A stretch of 64,000 bases of DNA. Source: Chitinophaga nivalis. GTDB lineage: Bacteria > Bacteroidota > Bacteroidia > Chitinophagales > Chitinophagaceae. The DNA lies in assembly GCF_025989125.1 (NCBI RefSeq), contig NZ_JAPDNR010000001.1, positions 2,152,301-2,216,300 on the forward strand, given 5' to 3'. Below are positions 24,929-33,546 of the stretch, one piece after another; within the stretch, counting starts at the first letter, position 1, and each line of letters begins with the position of its first letter. The notes under the pieces are model-generated. The model saw only the letters and a program-made list of their open reading frames with translations. It was not told the origin of the DNA and did not search any database. A program made the translations under genes and the position numbers.

Positions 24929-26770
24929 ATGGATAGAAATTCGGTCATTGGGTTTTTACTGTTAGGCGTGTTGCTGGTAGGATATATTTTCTTCAACCAG
25001 AAACAGCAGGTAAGTGCCTCTAAGGAGAAAGCCCGGCAAGATTCCATCGCAGCGCTTAATCAGCCTAAAACACCTATTACAGATACCGCCGCTTTCCCTG
25101 CCGGCAGCCAACCCGATTCTGCACACCAGGCACTGCTCTCCGGAGAATTCGGCGCCTTTGCTGCTGCAGCTACCGGTGCGGTACAAACCACTGTAGTGGA
25201 AAACGACGTGGTGAAAATCACCTTCTCCAATAAAGGTGGGCAACCAGCCAACATACAGCTGAAAGCTTATAAAAACTACGATGGCGGCCCGTTAATGTTG
25301 CAGCAAAGCTCATTTAACCGTTTATCTGTAGAGGTACCGGCCAGTGTGAATAAAATGCTGAACAGTGCGGATCTGTTCTTTACCGCCGGACAGGTACAAC
25401 AACTGGCCAACGGTGCACAATCCATCACTTATCGTCTCAACAGCAGCAACCCTGCTGCTTACCTCGAATTCAGCTACACCCTGAAACCAGGTAGCTATAT
25501 CGTGGACTATAACATCCATGCCGTAGGCTTCCAGGGCATATTGCCAGGTAACCAGCAATACCTGAGCTTACAGTGGAATAGCCAGAATGATAAACAGGAA
25601 CATGATATGCAGAATGAGCGCCTGAACAACCAGGTGCACTACATGTATACCAACGATAAACACGATTACTTCACCCTGGAGCGTTCCAGCCACGAAAAAC
25701 TGGACAACAAACTGAAATGGGTGAGTGTAAAACAACAGTTCTTCAATACCACTCTGATCGCGAAAAATGGCGAATTCAGTAACGCGGATATCAATACCAA
25801 AGTACCGCAAAGTGCCAATATCGTAGGACAAACATTCACTACCCTGCAGATTCCTTACAACAGGGCGAATGACTTCTCCTTCCCGATCGAAATTTATTAT
25901 GGTCCGAACCATTATAAAACACTGAAATCATTTGATCTCGGTCTGCAAAAGATCATTCCGCTGGGTTCCGGCATCTTCGCTTTTGTTAAGTATGTAAACA
26001 TCTGGATCATCATCCCGGTATTTAACTTCCTGAGCGGATTTATTGGCAACTATGGCCTGATCATCATTCTGCTGACCATCTTTATCCGTTTGCTGATTGC
26101 ACCTTTCACTTACCAGAGCTATGTGTCTCAGGCGAAGATGAAAGTGCTGAAACCGGAAATCGATGCCCTGAAAGCAAAACATGGCGAAGATCAGCAGACC
26201 TTCGGTGTAGAGCAGATGAAATTATTCAAGACAGCAGGAGTAAACCCGCTGGGTGGATGTTTACCGGCATTGCTGCAGTTACCGATTCTGGTAGCGATGT
26301 ACAGCTTCTTCCCTTCCTCTATTGAGCTGCGTCAGGAAAGTTTCCTGTGGGCAAAAGATCTCTCTTCCTACGATTCTATCGTGAACCTGCCATTTAATAT
26401 ACCTTTCTATGGCGATCACGTGAGTCTGTTTACCATCCTGATGACCATCACCAGCTTAATCCTGGCGTTCTACAACCGTGGTATGACAGATCAAAGCAAT
26501 CCGGTAATGAAGTACATGCCTTATATGATGCCAATCGTATTATTGGGTATCTTCAACCGCCTGGCTGCTGCGTTGACTTTCTACTACTTCCTGTCCAACG
26601 TGATCAGTATCCTGTTGCAATGGGTACTCCAGACTTTTATCATCAACCACGATAAAATTCATGCACAGATCCAGGAGAACAAAAAGAAACCGGTGAGCAA
26701 ATCCAAATGGCAGGAAAAGCTGGAGGATATGCAGAAGCGGCAGCAGGATATCCAACAAAAGAAAAAATAG
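24929..26770 (+). CDS. yidC: Membrane protein insertase
   Basis: YidC inserts and folds inner-membrane proteins, alone or with SecYEG. The start at 24929 (613 residues, MDRNSVIGFLLL) gives the usual first membrane helix; a TTG nine bases earlier is less likely. A large periplasmic beta-sandwich domain (residues about 60-340) is followed by the conserved core with helices at about 360-550. Core segments include FNFLSGFIGNYGLIIILLT, the conserved Arg in IRLLIAPFTYQS, and LGGCLPALLQLPILVAMYSFF. The C-terminus is Lys/Gln-rich, as is common for ribosome contact. Confidence 0.96.
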   Translation: MDRNSVIGFLLLGVLLVGYIFFNQKQQVSASKEKARQDSIAALNQPKTPITDTAAFPAGSQPDSAHQALLSGEFGAFAAAATGAVQTTVVENDVVKITFSNKGGQPANIQLKAYKNYDGGPLMLQQSSFNRLSVEVPASVNKMLNSADLFFTAGQVQQLANGAQSITYRLNSSNPAAYLEFSYTLKPGSYIVDYNIHAVGFQGILPGNQQYLSLQWNSQNDKQEHDMQNERLNNQVHYMYTNDKHDYFTLERSSHEKLDNKLKWVSVKQQFFNTTLIAKNGEFSNADINTKVPQSANIVGQTFTTLQIPYNRANDFSFPIEIYYGPNHYKTLKSFDLGLQKIIPLGSGIFAFVKYVNIWIIIPVFNFLSGFIGNYGLIIILLTIFIRLLIAPFTYQSYVSQAKMKVLKPEIDALKAKHGEDQQTFGVEQMKLFKTAGVNPLGGCLPALLQLPILVAMYSFFPSSIELRQESFLWAKDLSSYDSIVNLPFNIPFYGDHVSLFTILMTITSLILAFYNRGMTDQSNPVMKYMPYMMPIVLLGIFNRLAAALTFYYFLSNVISILLQWVLQTFIINHDKIHAQIQENKKKPVSKSKWQEKLEDMQKRQQDIQQKKK

Positions 26771-26810
26771 GATTAATACAATCTGAACAATTCAAACATA
26801 ATTTTTAGCA

Positions 26811-26845
26811 GCAGGCTTCCCCATCGGGAAGCCTGCGCTATTTTT
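26811..26845 (+). terminator. yidC terminator
   Basis: A perfect 11-bp stem, GCAGGCTTCCC (26811-26821) with GGGAAGCCTGC (26826-26836), has a CATC loop and is followed by GCTATTTTT. The T tract also forms a TAnnTTTG box for the next gene. Confidence 0.85.
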
Positions 26846-26853
26846 GGAAGGAT

Positions 26854-27789
26854 ATGAAAAAAAGCTTGTTATTATTGATCTGCGCAGGAGGCCTCTATGC
26901 CGGCGCCCGCGCACAGGATACCATTCCGGATGCCGGACGTATTCAGCGGACAGTGAACTACCTGGCTTCCGATAAACTCAAAGGAAGAGGTACCGCAGAA
27001 AAGGGAGGCATTAAAGCCAGCAACTACGTGGCGCGCCAATTCAAAAAACTGGGCCTGAAACCGGTACACGGCAATAGTTACTTTCAGGAGTTTATTTTTG
27101 ATAAACAGGCCCATAAGGATATTCCCAGCCGGAACGTCATCGGATTACTGGATAACGGTGCTGCCCGTACGATTATCATCGGCGCTCATTACGATCACCT
27201 GGGTACAGCTGTCCTCTTTGATGGCAAATACCCGATTGGTCAGATTCACAACGGGGCAGATGACAATGCTTCCGGCGTAGCCGGTTTGCTGGAACTGGCC
27301 CGGCACTATGTGTATAATCACACCAAAGAGTCTTTCAACTTCCTGTTTATCGCTTTTGGTGGGGAAGAGCTGGGACTGCAGGGCTCCAAGTACTACACGG
27401 CGCATCCGCTGATGCCGTTGGATAGTGCACACTTTATGCTGAACATGGATATGATCGGAAGATATAATCCGGAAAGAGGACTGGGTATTGGTGGTTTTGG
27501 CAGTGCTGCAGAATGGCCCGCCGTATTCAAGGATGTACAGCAACCAGGTATCCGGTTCTTCACAGATGCTGCCGGGAAAGGCGCTTCTGACCATCATAAT
27601 TTTTATATGCACAACGTGCCGGTGTTGTTTTTCCATACCGGTGGGCACGACGACTATCATAAGCCTACCGATGATGCGCCTAAGTTACAGGCCGTAGCAG
27701 AAGCAGGTATTCTGCAGCTGGGCATACAATTGATCAATAAGGTGATGACTTTTCCGGAGTTGCATTATACCGGCGAGCAAAAGAACTAG
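26854..27789 (+). CDS. Secreted M28-family zinc aminopeptidase
   Basis: The 311-residue protein has a signal peptide ending in ARA before Gln21. The zinc ligands of the M28 family are visible in order: His in GAHYDHLG, Asp in NGADDNASGVAG, the Glu pair in FGGEELGLQGS, Asp in NMDMIGR and His in FFHTGGHDDYHKPTDD. It probably releases N-terminal amino acids from peptides in the periplasm or outside. A -7 box (TATTTTTG, 26839-26846) lies only 7 bases before the ATG, so the mRNA may be nearly leaderless if that box is used. Confidence 0.92.
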   Translation: MKKSLLLLICAGGLYAGARAQDTIPDAGRIQRTVNYLASDKLKGRGTAEKGGIKASNYVARQFKKLGLKPVHGNSYFQEFIFDKQAHKDIPSRNVIGLLDNGAARTIIIGAHYDHLGTAVLFDGKYPIGQIHNGADDNASGVAGLLELARHYVYNHTKESFNFLFIAFGGEELGLQGSKYYTAHPLMPLDSAHFMLNMDMIGRYNPERGLGIGGFGSAAEWPAVFKDVQQPGIRFFTDAAGKGASDHHNFYMHNVPVLFFHTGGHDDYHKPTDDAPKLQAVAEAGILQLGIQLINKVMTFPELHYTGEQKN

Positions 27790-28406
27790 CTGATAAGTTC
27801 TACTTCATAAACAGGACTGAACAGATAAAGACGGTGAGACGCTACTTCTTCACAGCGGTAGCGTTTCCGTACTTTTTCTCCTTTCCGGAAAATCCGGCCG
27901 TCCTTTATTTTGAACTGGCCATTCAGGGGAACCTGTTCTACCAGCACATGATTTTCCTTTTTACGGTCATAGTTTTTTAATACCCGCATCAGATCTTCGT
28001 CTGCGCAGGAGCTGGCGGCAGGGTTCAGCATACTTTGCCGCACGGCCAGTTCTACGTCTGGCGGCAACAGGTTTTTACCCACGAAGCCCCGCAGGATAAA
28101 CGAAAATTCCTGTTTCCATTCTTTTCCGTGCGCAGCCACCCGGTTGGCGTATTTATTAAAAGTAGTCAGGTGTGCAATTTCGTGCAGCAGGGTAAGTAGA
28201 AAGGAGTACTTATTCAGGGACCCGTTGATACTGATACGGTGCCCTTTGCCCTGACCGTCCGGATGCCGGTAGTCGCCGAGGATGCTTTGCCGCTCCTTGG
28301 TAATAGTAAGATGCACCTTATAGGTGGAAACGTATTCCATGACCTGCCCGAAGGTTCCTTCGGGTAAATAGGACGCTAATGCATTTAATGGCGCCTCTTT
28401 CTTCAC
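27786..28406 (-). CDS. SprT-like zinc-binding domain protein
   Basis: The 206-residue protein has the SprT-like metallopeptidase motif HEIAH in LLHEIAHLTTFNKYANRVAAHGKEW, near residue 75. The C-terminal part includes RIFRKGEKVRKRYRCEE, a basic beta-rich segment with a Cys, which resembles the zinc-ribbon end of SprT proteins but has few cysteines. It is cytosolic, with no signal peptide. Its stop overlaps the end of the M28 gene on the opposite strand by four bases. The function is unknown. Confidence 0.8.
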   Translation of the reverse strand: MKKEAPLNALASYLPEGTFGQVMEYVSTYKVHLTITKERQSILGDYRHPDGQGKGHRISINGSLNKYSFLLTLLHEIAHLTTFNKYANRVAAHGKEWKQEFSFILRGFVGKNLLPPDVELAVRQSMLNPAASSCADEDLMRVLKNYDRKKENHVLVEQVPLNGQFKIKDGRIFRKGEKVRKRYRCEEVASHRLYLFSPVYEVELIS

Positions 28407-28411
28407 GCAGT

Positions 28412-28798
28412 TTATTTTTTAAGCCTGGTGAGCCGGAACAGGCTCAGTGTTTCAAATACAGTATATACCAGGTATAGGAACAACAGCATAAAAATAGTCA
28501 GTTTGCTGACATTGGGCCGGTAAATCAGGACATAGGTAGCAATACCGGCTACGCAGAGCATTAATTTGCTCAGGGTAGAGCCGTAGACGGCCCGGATAAA
28601 AGCATTGTGGTTGGAGGAGGCGAGCCCTCTGCGGCTCATCAGGTAAGAAACCAGGGATATAATAGCCAACGCCAGGTTACCGATCATCAGTACATAAATA
28701 TGTGCACCGATGTCCAGTAACCTGGGTTTGAATATTATGATAAGTCCGTTTAAAATTCCAAAAAGGGAAAATAATCTGATGGTAAATCTATCACTCAT
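28412..28798 (-). CDS. Small membrane protein downstream of AtpZ
   Basis: I favour the ATG at 28798 (128 residues), which overlaps the AtpZ stop as ATGA; a longer start at 28828 is possible. The product has about four hydrophobic segments (LFSLFGILNGLIIIF, YVLMIGNLALAIISLVSYLM, LMLCVAGIATYVLIY, IFMLLFLYLVYTVFETLSLF). Position and size resemble the AtpI-like protein that sits between AtpZ and the F0 genes in Bacteroidota ATP synthase clusters. No atpB follows here. The function is inferred from context only. Confidence 0.7.
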   Translation of the reverse strand: MSDRFTIRLFSLFGILNGLIIIFKPRLLDIGAHIYVLMIGNLALAIISLVSYLMSRRGLASSNHNAFIRAVYGSTLSKLMLCVAGIATYVLIYRPNVSKLTIFMLLFLYLVYTVFETLSLFRLTRLKK

Positions 28799-29016
28799 TG
28801 CCGTCGGGTATCTTTTATAATTTGCCACAAAAGTATGGCTAAACCCAGTAAAGAAAAAATGATCAGGAACACAGGGAACCGCCAGCCCATTTTCTGGTCC
28901 AGTTTGTACCCTGCAAACACTGCCAATCCCAATGTGGCCATCATCTGGAAGGCCAGCCCGGCGTAACGTAACAGTGGATTGCGATTATTTTGCTTCCTGG
29001 AGGGCGGCTTTTCCAT
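28795..29016 (-). CDS. AtpZ/AtpI family protein
   Basis: This 73-residue protein has two membrane helices (YAGLAFQMMATLGLAVFAGYKLDQKMG and FPVFLIIFSLLGLAILLWQII) separated by the GxxLDxxxG-type loop of AtpZ. AtpZ-type proteins assist F-ATP synthase assembly or magnesium/calcium transport. The longer frame to 29124 lies inside the bactofilin gene and is not family-like. The start overlaps the bactofilin 3' end by 32 bases, and the next gene overlaps it by four, so the three are tightly coupled. Confidence 0.85.
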   Translation of the reverse strand: MEKPPSRKQNNRNPLLRYAGLAFQMMATLGLAVFAGYKLDQKMGWRFPVFLIIFSLLGLAILLWQIIKDTRRQ

Positions 29017-29422
29017 TTTTCTGATTTTCTGCCGGTTGTTGCTGTTGCTGCTGCTGGCCATCCATGTAACAACGACCGTTAAACTTGGCGGTAGGCTCCA
29101 TCTCGAAGTGAGCGGTATACACATCGCCTTTTACCAGTGCGTTGCCTTTCAGGAACAGCAGGTCATCTACTTTAATAATACCGGTTACTTTTCCCAGGAT
29201 ATCCGCGCTCTGACATACCAGGTCGCCAATGATATCACCTTCTGGTCCTACAACGATTTTTGCTTTGGTCGATACCAGCCCTGTTACCTGGCCATCGATA
29301 CGGATATCGCCTTCACATACGATATCTCCCTGAATAGTGGTTCCGTTCCCTATAATATTAATAGTGGACGTAGGTAACAGCGATTTGTTGTCACCTTTTG
29401 ATTTCTGATTGTTATTAAACAT
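28985..29422 (-). CDS. Bactofilin family polymer-forming protein
   Basis: The 145-residue protein has the bactofilin core (about residues 20-120), a right-handed beta-helix built from short repeats such as TTIQGDIVCEGDIRIDGQV and IIGDLVCQSADILGKV. Bactofilins polymerise into membrane-associated filaments that scaffold cell-shape and envelope functions. A Gln-rich tail follows (PAENQ region). It leads the AtpZ cluster, a frequent arrangement in Bacteroidota. Confidence 0.93.
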   Translation of the reverse strand: MFNNNQKSKGDNKSLLPTSTINIIGNGTTIQGDIVCEGDIRIDGQVTGLVSTKAKIVVGPEGDIIGDLVCQSADILGKVTGIIKVDDLLFLKGNALVKGDVYTAHFEMEPTAKFNGRCYMDGQQQQQQQPAENQKNGKAALQEAK

Positions 29423-29568
29423 AGGTTTTCAGGTTTTTCAAGTTTAGTGATGTAAAATAAATAAAATATGTAATTATTTTGAGATTTAATAAACGGGACG
29501 TTTATTAAAGACACCATTTCCCCGAATCTGATTCGCGGTAAATGTAAACATCAGTGAATCGAAAATGT

Positions 29569-29973
29569 TTAATAGGTGCTGTTGTCTACCTTGGGAACCT
29601 TCAACATAGTGGTATCCAGTTTCCCTGTAAATTCCCCGTTGATGACCTGTTTGATGTTTTTCAGGTACTGATCACGCGCATTGATGGCTGTTTCCAGTGA
29701 GTCTGCGCGCATTTTAAGATGGATAAATTCCTTGCGTTGTTTCAAATCACCATAACCGGGTATGTAATAGCGTAAAGGCGTGAATACCACCGTTGCCACC
29801 GTAATGGCCACCAGTAATACAAACAGGGTACTTAAAGCGATGTACACACTCATCCTGGACAGTTTAAACGACGTCACTTCTTCATAGGTATCATCATTCA
29901 TAATTACCAGGCGGTATTTATGTTTGAGTTTTTCCAGGTTTCTCTTATTGTTTTTGTTCCCCTTCTTAGCCAT
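29569..29973 (-). CDS. Orphan N-terminal domain of an M23-type cell-wall peptidase
   Basis: The 134-residue protein has a basic N-terminus, the segment HKYRLVIMNDDTYEEVTSFKLS, one membrane helix (YIALSTLFVLLVAITVATVVF) and a periplasmic coiled-coil part ending near TMLKVPKVDNSTY. The same N-terminal layout is found in Bacteroidota M23 metallopeptidases. The LytM peptidase domain is absent, and the frame ends in a normal TAA with no peptidase remnant after it. It may be a regulator or adaptor of a peptidase encoded elsewhere. It lies 146 bases upstream of bactofilin on the same strand. Confidence 0.7.
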   Translation of the reverse strand: MAKKGNKNNKRNLEKLKHKYRLVIMNDDTYEEVTSFKLSRMSVYIALSTLFVLLVAITVATVVFTPLRYYIPGYGDLKQRKEFIHLKMRADSLETAINARDQYLKNIKQVINGEFTGKLDTTMLKVPKVDNSTY

Positions 29974-30234
29974 GTTGCGGTTATGCTTATAGAAATATTC
30001 TTTTTCTGGCGGCTAAAGTTAATCATTATTGTAAAATTGGCGCAGTGTTTTGTTGTTTATACGCCGGAAGAAGAGTTATTCTCTGAAAATCAGTAGATTA
30101 AAAAAAATATTTCCCGAACGGAAATAAAGATGGTTATCTGCAATAGAACGATGTTATCAACTATTTTATGCTATCTTTAAAATATTTTTCTGAACTATAA
30201 GTTATATATATTTAGCCTATACACCCTGGCATCC

Positions 30235-33200
30235 ATGAATTGCATTAAACTGCTACTTAAATATCTGGTACTTGTCTTTATTTCGCTTTGCCTGGGAATA
30301 CCGGCTCTTTTGGCACAGCATACGCCCCAAAGGAAGCCGCAGCAACCAACATCGCAGGAGCAAACCCCAGACAATGCGCCCCGCAAGTTATTTAACAAGC
30401 CACTCATCAAGCCCCGTGAGTCGCGTGTGCAGGACCGTCGTCCGCCTTCTGAAATCATGCTGGAAAAGAAACGCTGGAACTGGAAACGTAAGTTTTTTCA
30501 GAATATGGCCACCCGTTTTAACTATTACTTCCATGCCAGAGTGAAGCTGGAAAGGGTAGTGGCTACGGTAAGCCGCGATGGGCAGGACAACTACAACGTA
30601 TTACTGCCTTTTTATTCTGCCAGCCTGCAAAATCAGGGCTACAGCAAGAATGAGCTGGACTCCGTGATCGAAAAAACCAACATGGCCATCCAGCTGCACG
30701 ACCCGAGAGGTAAGTGGATTGATGACTGTTTCCTGCTGATGGGCCGCGCCTACTTCTACGAAGGAGACCTGGATAATGCCAATAAGACCTTCCAATATAT
30801 TAATATCACCTTTGCCCCTAAAAAGAAAACCGACTACAAAACGGTGATCGGGGCCAATGAACAGGATCAGTTCTCCATCGCTACCCGGGAAAAAAGAAAA
30901 GGCTTTTTCGGTCGTTTCAAACATAAATCTGCCCGTAACGACGCCTTCCTGTGGCGCGCAAAAACATTGCTCGAACAAAAGGAATACGACGAAGTACAGG
31001 CCCTGCTCAACATCCTGCATACCGATCCCAACTTCCCGCACCGCCTGGATGGCGGCCTGGCAGAAGTACGCGCCTACAGCAACTATGTACAGGGACGCTA
31101 TGAAGAAACCATTGATCCCATGAAACTGGCTATTGCCAAAAGCCGGGATAAAGTGGCCAAAGCCAGGATGTCCTTTATACTGGGACAACTGTACGTCAGA
31201 CAAAAACATGCAGATTCCGCCCTGACGCAGTTCAAAAAAGTAATCAGCCTGAAACCGGACCCCATGATGGATTTCCAGGCCAGGTTGCAGATTGCCAAAA
31301 TGAATGTGCTCACTACCGGCAAGCTGGATGAAAGTATGGCGGTATTGCGGAAGATGATGAGAAAAGAACGCTTTTCCAGTTTCCGGGATGCTATTCTGTA
31401 CACCATGGGAACGTTGCATTATCCCCAGGATCCTGCTGCTGCGCTCAACTATATGCAGCTGTCGCTCAAAGAACCCAGCAACAACCAGGTACAACGTACA
31501 CTTACCTATAAAGGTATCGCTGATATCTATTATGATCAGCGTAGTTACCTGGATGCTAAAAAATATTACGACAGCACTGCCAGCGTGATGACAGCCGACT
31601 TCGTGGATGCGGCTACTGTGCAAACGCGTAAGGAAGTACTCACGGATGTAGCGGAAAAACTGGCGGTTATTCACCGCGAAGACAGTCTGCAGCGGATTGC
31701 CGGGATGTCGGAATCTGACCGTAACATCTTCCTTGAAAAGATGGCCGGTGCTCTCCGTGTTGCAGCGGCAGAAAAGAAAAAGGCAGAAGCCATGCAGGCC
31801 GCCAATCCCACGAACAACCCGGCTTTTGCTATGAATAATAACGGCGTCAATGCCTATTCTCCAAAAGAAGCCGCCGGTGATTGGTATTTCTATAATCCAT
31901 CCAGTAAAGCGGCTGGTTTCTCGGAATTTAAACGCCGGTGGGGTACCCGTCAGGCTGTGGATAACTGGCGCCGGAGTCAGAATGGGGTGGTTAATGCTGC
32001 CAACAGCAATGCGCCTATCGAAATGCTCGACGCTCCTAAGGAAACGGCAGATAATCTGTCGCCGGATAGTATTACCGGTGCTAAACTGGCTGTAGGCTTA
32101 CCGCTCAGCAAAGAAAGCTTTGCGCAGTCTGTCAAAAAGAACCAGGATGCCTGGTTCGATCTGGGTAAACTGTATCACGATAAACTGGATAATCGTTCCC
32201 TGGCCATAGAAACCTACGATACCCTGTTGCTGAAACATCCGGTACATCCGCGTAAGCCGGAAGTATTGTATTCGCTGTATATCTGGCACGGAAAGATGAA
32301 TCATGGTGCGGAAGCAGCCCGGTATAAGGATCTGGTGCTGAATCAATATGGAAATACCAATTTTGCCGATATTATCCGCTCCGGTGGCCTCAATGATATT
32401 GACGTAGAGAAAAAGAAAGCTATTACCAACGCTTACAATGCGGCTTATACCGCTTTCCGTAACGGCGATTTTGCCGGTGCCATGGCCCAGAAAAAACAAG
32501 CAGATTCCACTTTCGGATTTAACTTCCTGCAGCCTAAATTTGACCTGCTGGAGGCCATGATCATTGTAAGAACAGATACGTTATATGCCAATGATACCCT
32601 GCAGCTTTCCCGTAAGGCAGTGGAGGGGGTGATTGCCAAATATCCGGCAGACAATGCGATTCGTGCCCAGGCCCAAACCTTGCTGGATGTGCTGAATCAC
32701 AGAGGAGAGCTGGTAGATTACCTCGCCAAACTGGAATTGAAAAAATCAGCTGATGGCAGTTCTGTGGTAGATGAAAATATTTCTATGCGCTACCCCTGGC
32801 AAAACCCGCAACCAGTGCTGGCAGACAGGTTGAATGGCGCGAAAGCGGCTTCCGTGGATTCGGCAAAAATAAATACGGCCATTGCCGGTAAAACCCCGAC
32901 GCCCATTGCTACTATTGCTCCTGTGAAGCCAATAACGCCTTATAAACTGAGTGCAGATAATCCTTTCTTTGTGGTATTGTCCTTCCAGCGGGTTTCCAAA
33001 GAGCTGATGGACGAAGGCCTGAATCAGTTTACCCGGTATAATGCTTCCAAACATGCCAATGATAAAATAGAAGTGGGCAGTTTTGTGCTGACACCAAACG
33101 ATATTATGCTCATCTTCCGCCTTTTCCCCAATGAAGACAAGGCGCTGGCATATTTTGACGAGATCCGGGATGAAGCTTCCGTGAATATCATTCCCAGGAT

Positions 33201-33318
33201 CCGGTCTACAGAGTATTCTTTCTTTGTGATCTCCAGGGATAACTTTATTTTATTAAACAGCACCAAAGACCTGACCGGCTACCGTAAATTTTTCGTAGAT
33301 AACTATGTGACACAATAG
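30235..33318 (+). CDS. PorW/SprE-like TPR protein of the type IX secretion/gliding system
   Basis: The 1027-residue product has a signal peptide ending near LLAQ, a Pro/Gln-rich segment, and many TPRs (residues about 100-480 and 640-800). The C-terminal domain (about 895-1025, including PFFVVLSFQRVSKELMDEGLNQF and STEYSFFVISRDNF) is characteristic of PorW/SprE proteins needed for T9SS function and gliding. I do not see a lipobox Cys at the signal-peptide end, although the family is usually described as lipoproteins. Its presence fits the T9SS cargo gene at 4407. It lies alone, upstream of PBP1A. Confidence 0.82.
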   Translation: MNCIKLLLKYLVLVFISLCLGIPALLAQHTPQRKPQQPTSQEQTPDNAPRKLFNKPLIKPRESRVQDRRPPSEIMLEKKRWNWKRKFFQNMATRFNYYFHARVKLERVVATVSRDGQDNYNVLLPFYSASLQNQGYSKNELDSVIEKTNMAIQLHDPRGKWIDDCFLLMGRAYFYEGDLDNANKTFQYINITFAPKKKTDYKTVIGANEQDQFSIATREKRKGFFGRFKHKSARNDAFLWRAKTLLEQKEYDEVQALLNILHTDPNFPHRLDGGLAEVRAYSNYVQGRYEETIDPMKLAIAKSRDKVAKARMSFILGQLYVRQKHADSALTQFKKVISLKPDPMMDFQARLQIAKMNVLTTGKLDESMAVLRKMMRKERFSSFRDAILYTMGTLHYPQDPAAALNYMQLSLKEPSNNQVQRTLTYKGIADIYYDQRSYLDAKKYYDSTASVMTADFVDAATVQTRKEVLTDVAEKLAVIHREDSLQRIAGMSESDRNIFLEKMAGALRVAAAEKKKAEAMQAANPTNNPAFAMNNNGVNAYSPKEAAGDWYFYNPSSKAAGFSEFKRRWGTRQAVDNWRRSQNGVVNAANSNAPIEMLDAPKETADNLSPDSITGAKLAVGLPLSKESFAQSVKKNQDAWFDLGKLYHDKLDNRSLAIETYDTLLLKHPVHPRKPEVLYSLYIWHGKMNHGAEAARYKDLVLNQYGNTNFADIIRSGGLNDIDVEKKKAITNAYNAAYTAFRNGDFAGAMAQKKQADSTFGFNFLQPKFDLLEAMIIVRTDTLYANDTLQLSRKAVEGVIAKYPADNAIRAQAQTLLDVLNHRGELVDYLAKLELKKSADGSSVVDENISMRYPWQNPQPVLADRLNGAKAASVDSAKINTAIAGKTPTPIATIAPVKPITPYKLSADNPFFVVLSFQRVSKELMDEGLNQFTRYNASKHANDKIEVGSFVLTPNDIMLIFRLFPNEDKALAYFDEIRDEASVNIIPRIRSTEYSFFVISRDNFILLNSTKDLTGYRKFFVDNYVTQ

Positions 33319-33401
33319 AATGCAAACGGGCTGCTGCCGGAAAATATATCAGGTAAACTAAATATCTAAGCGCAGACATCATAAAATCTGTAAATTTTAA
33401 A

Positions 33402-33409
33402 TAGCTTTG
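33402..33409 (+). promoter_or_regulatory. -7 box for the PBP1A gene
   Basis: TAGCTTTG is a perfect match, 137 bases before the start codon. No clear -33 element is seen. The leader contains a short CCGCC/GGCGG hairpin near 33500-33520. Confidence 0.45.
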
Positions 33410-33546
33410 TTGGTCAAACCGCTTGGCAACCGGCTTGTTTATTGCTGTTACACAATATCTATTGAAAAAATATTTTATATAGCCAACATAGCAGGTTACC
33501 GCCCGTAAAAGCTGGTGGCGGGGCCTAAAAACAAATCATATAGCGC

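Noticed and set aside
30601..31674. 357-codon minus-strand frame inside the PorW/SprE-like gene
   Set aside because: It is fully antisense to a gene with strong TPR and family features and has the His/Cys-rich, low-order composition of antisense frames.
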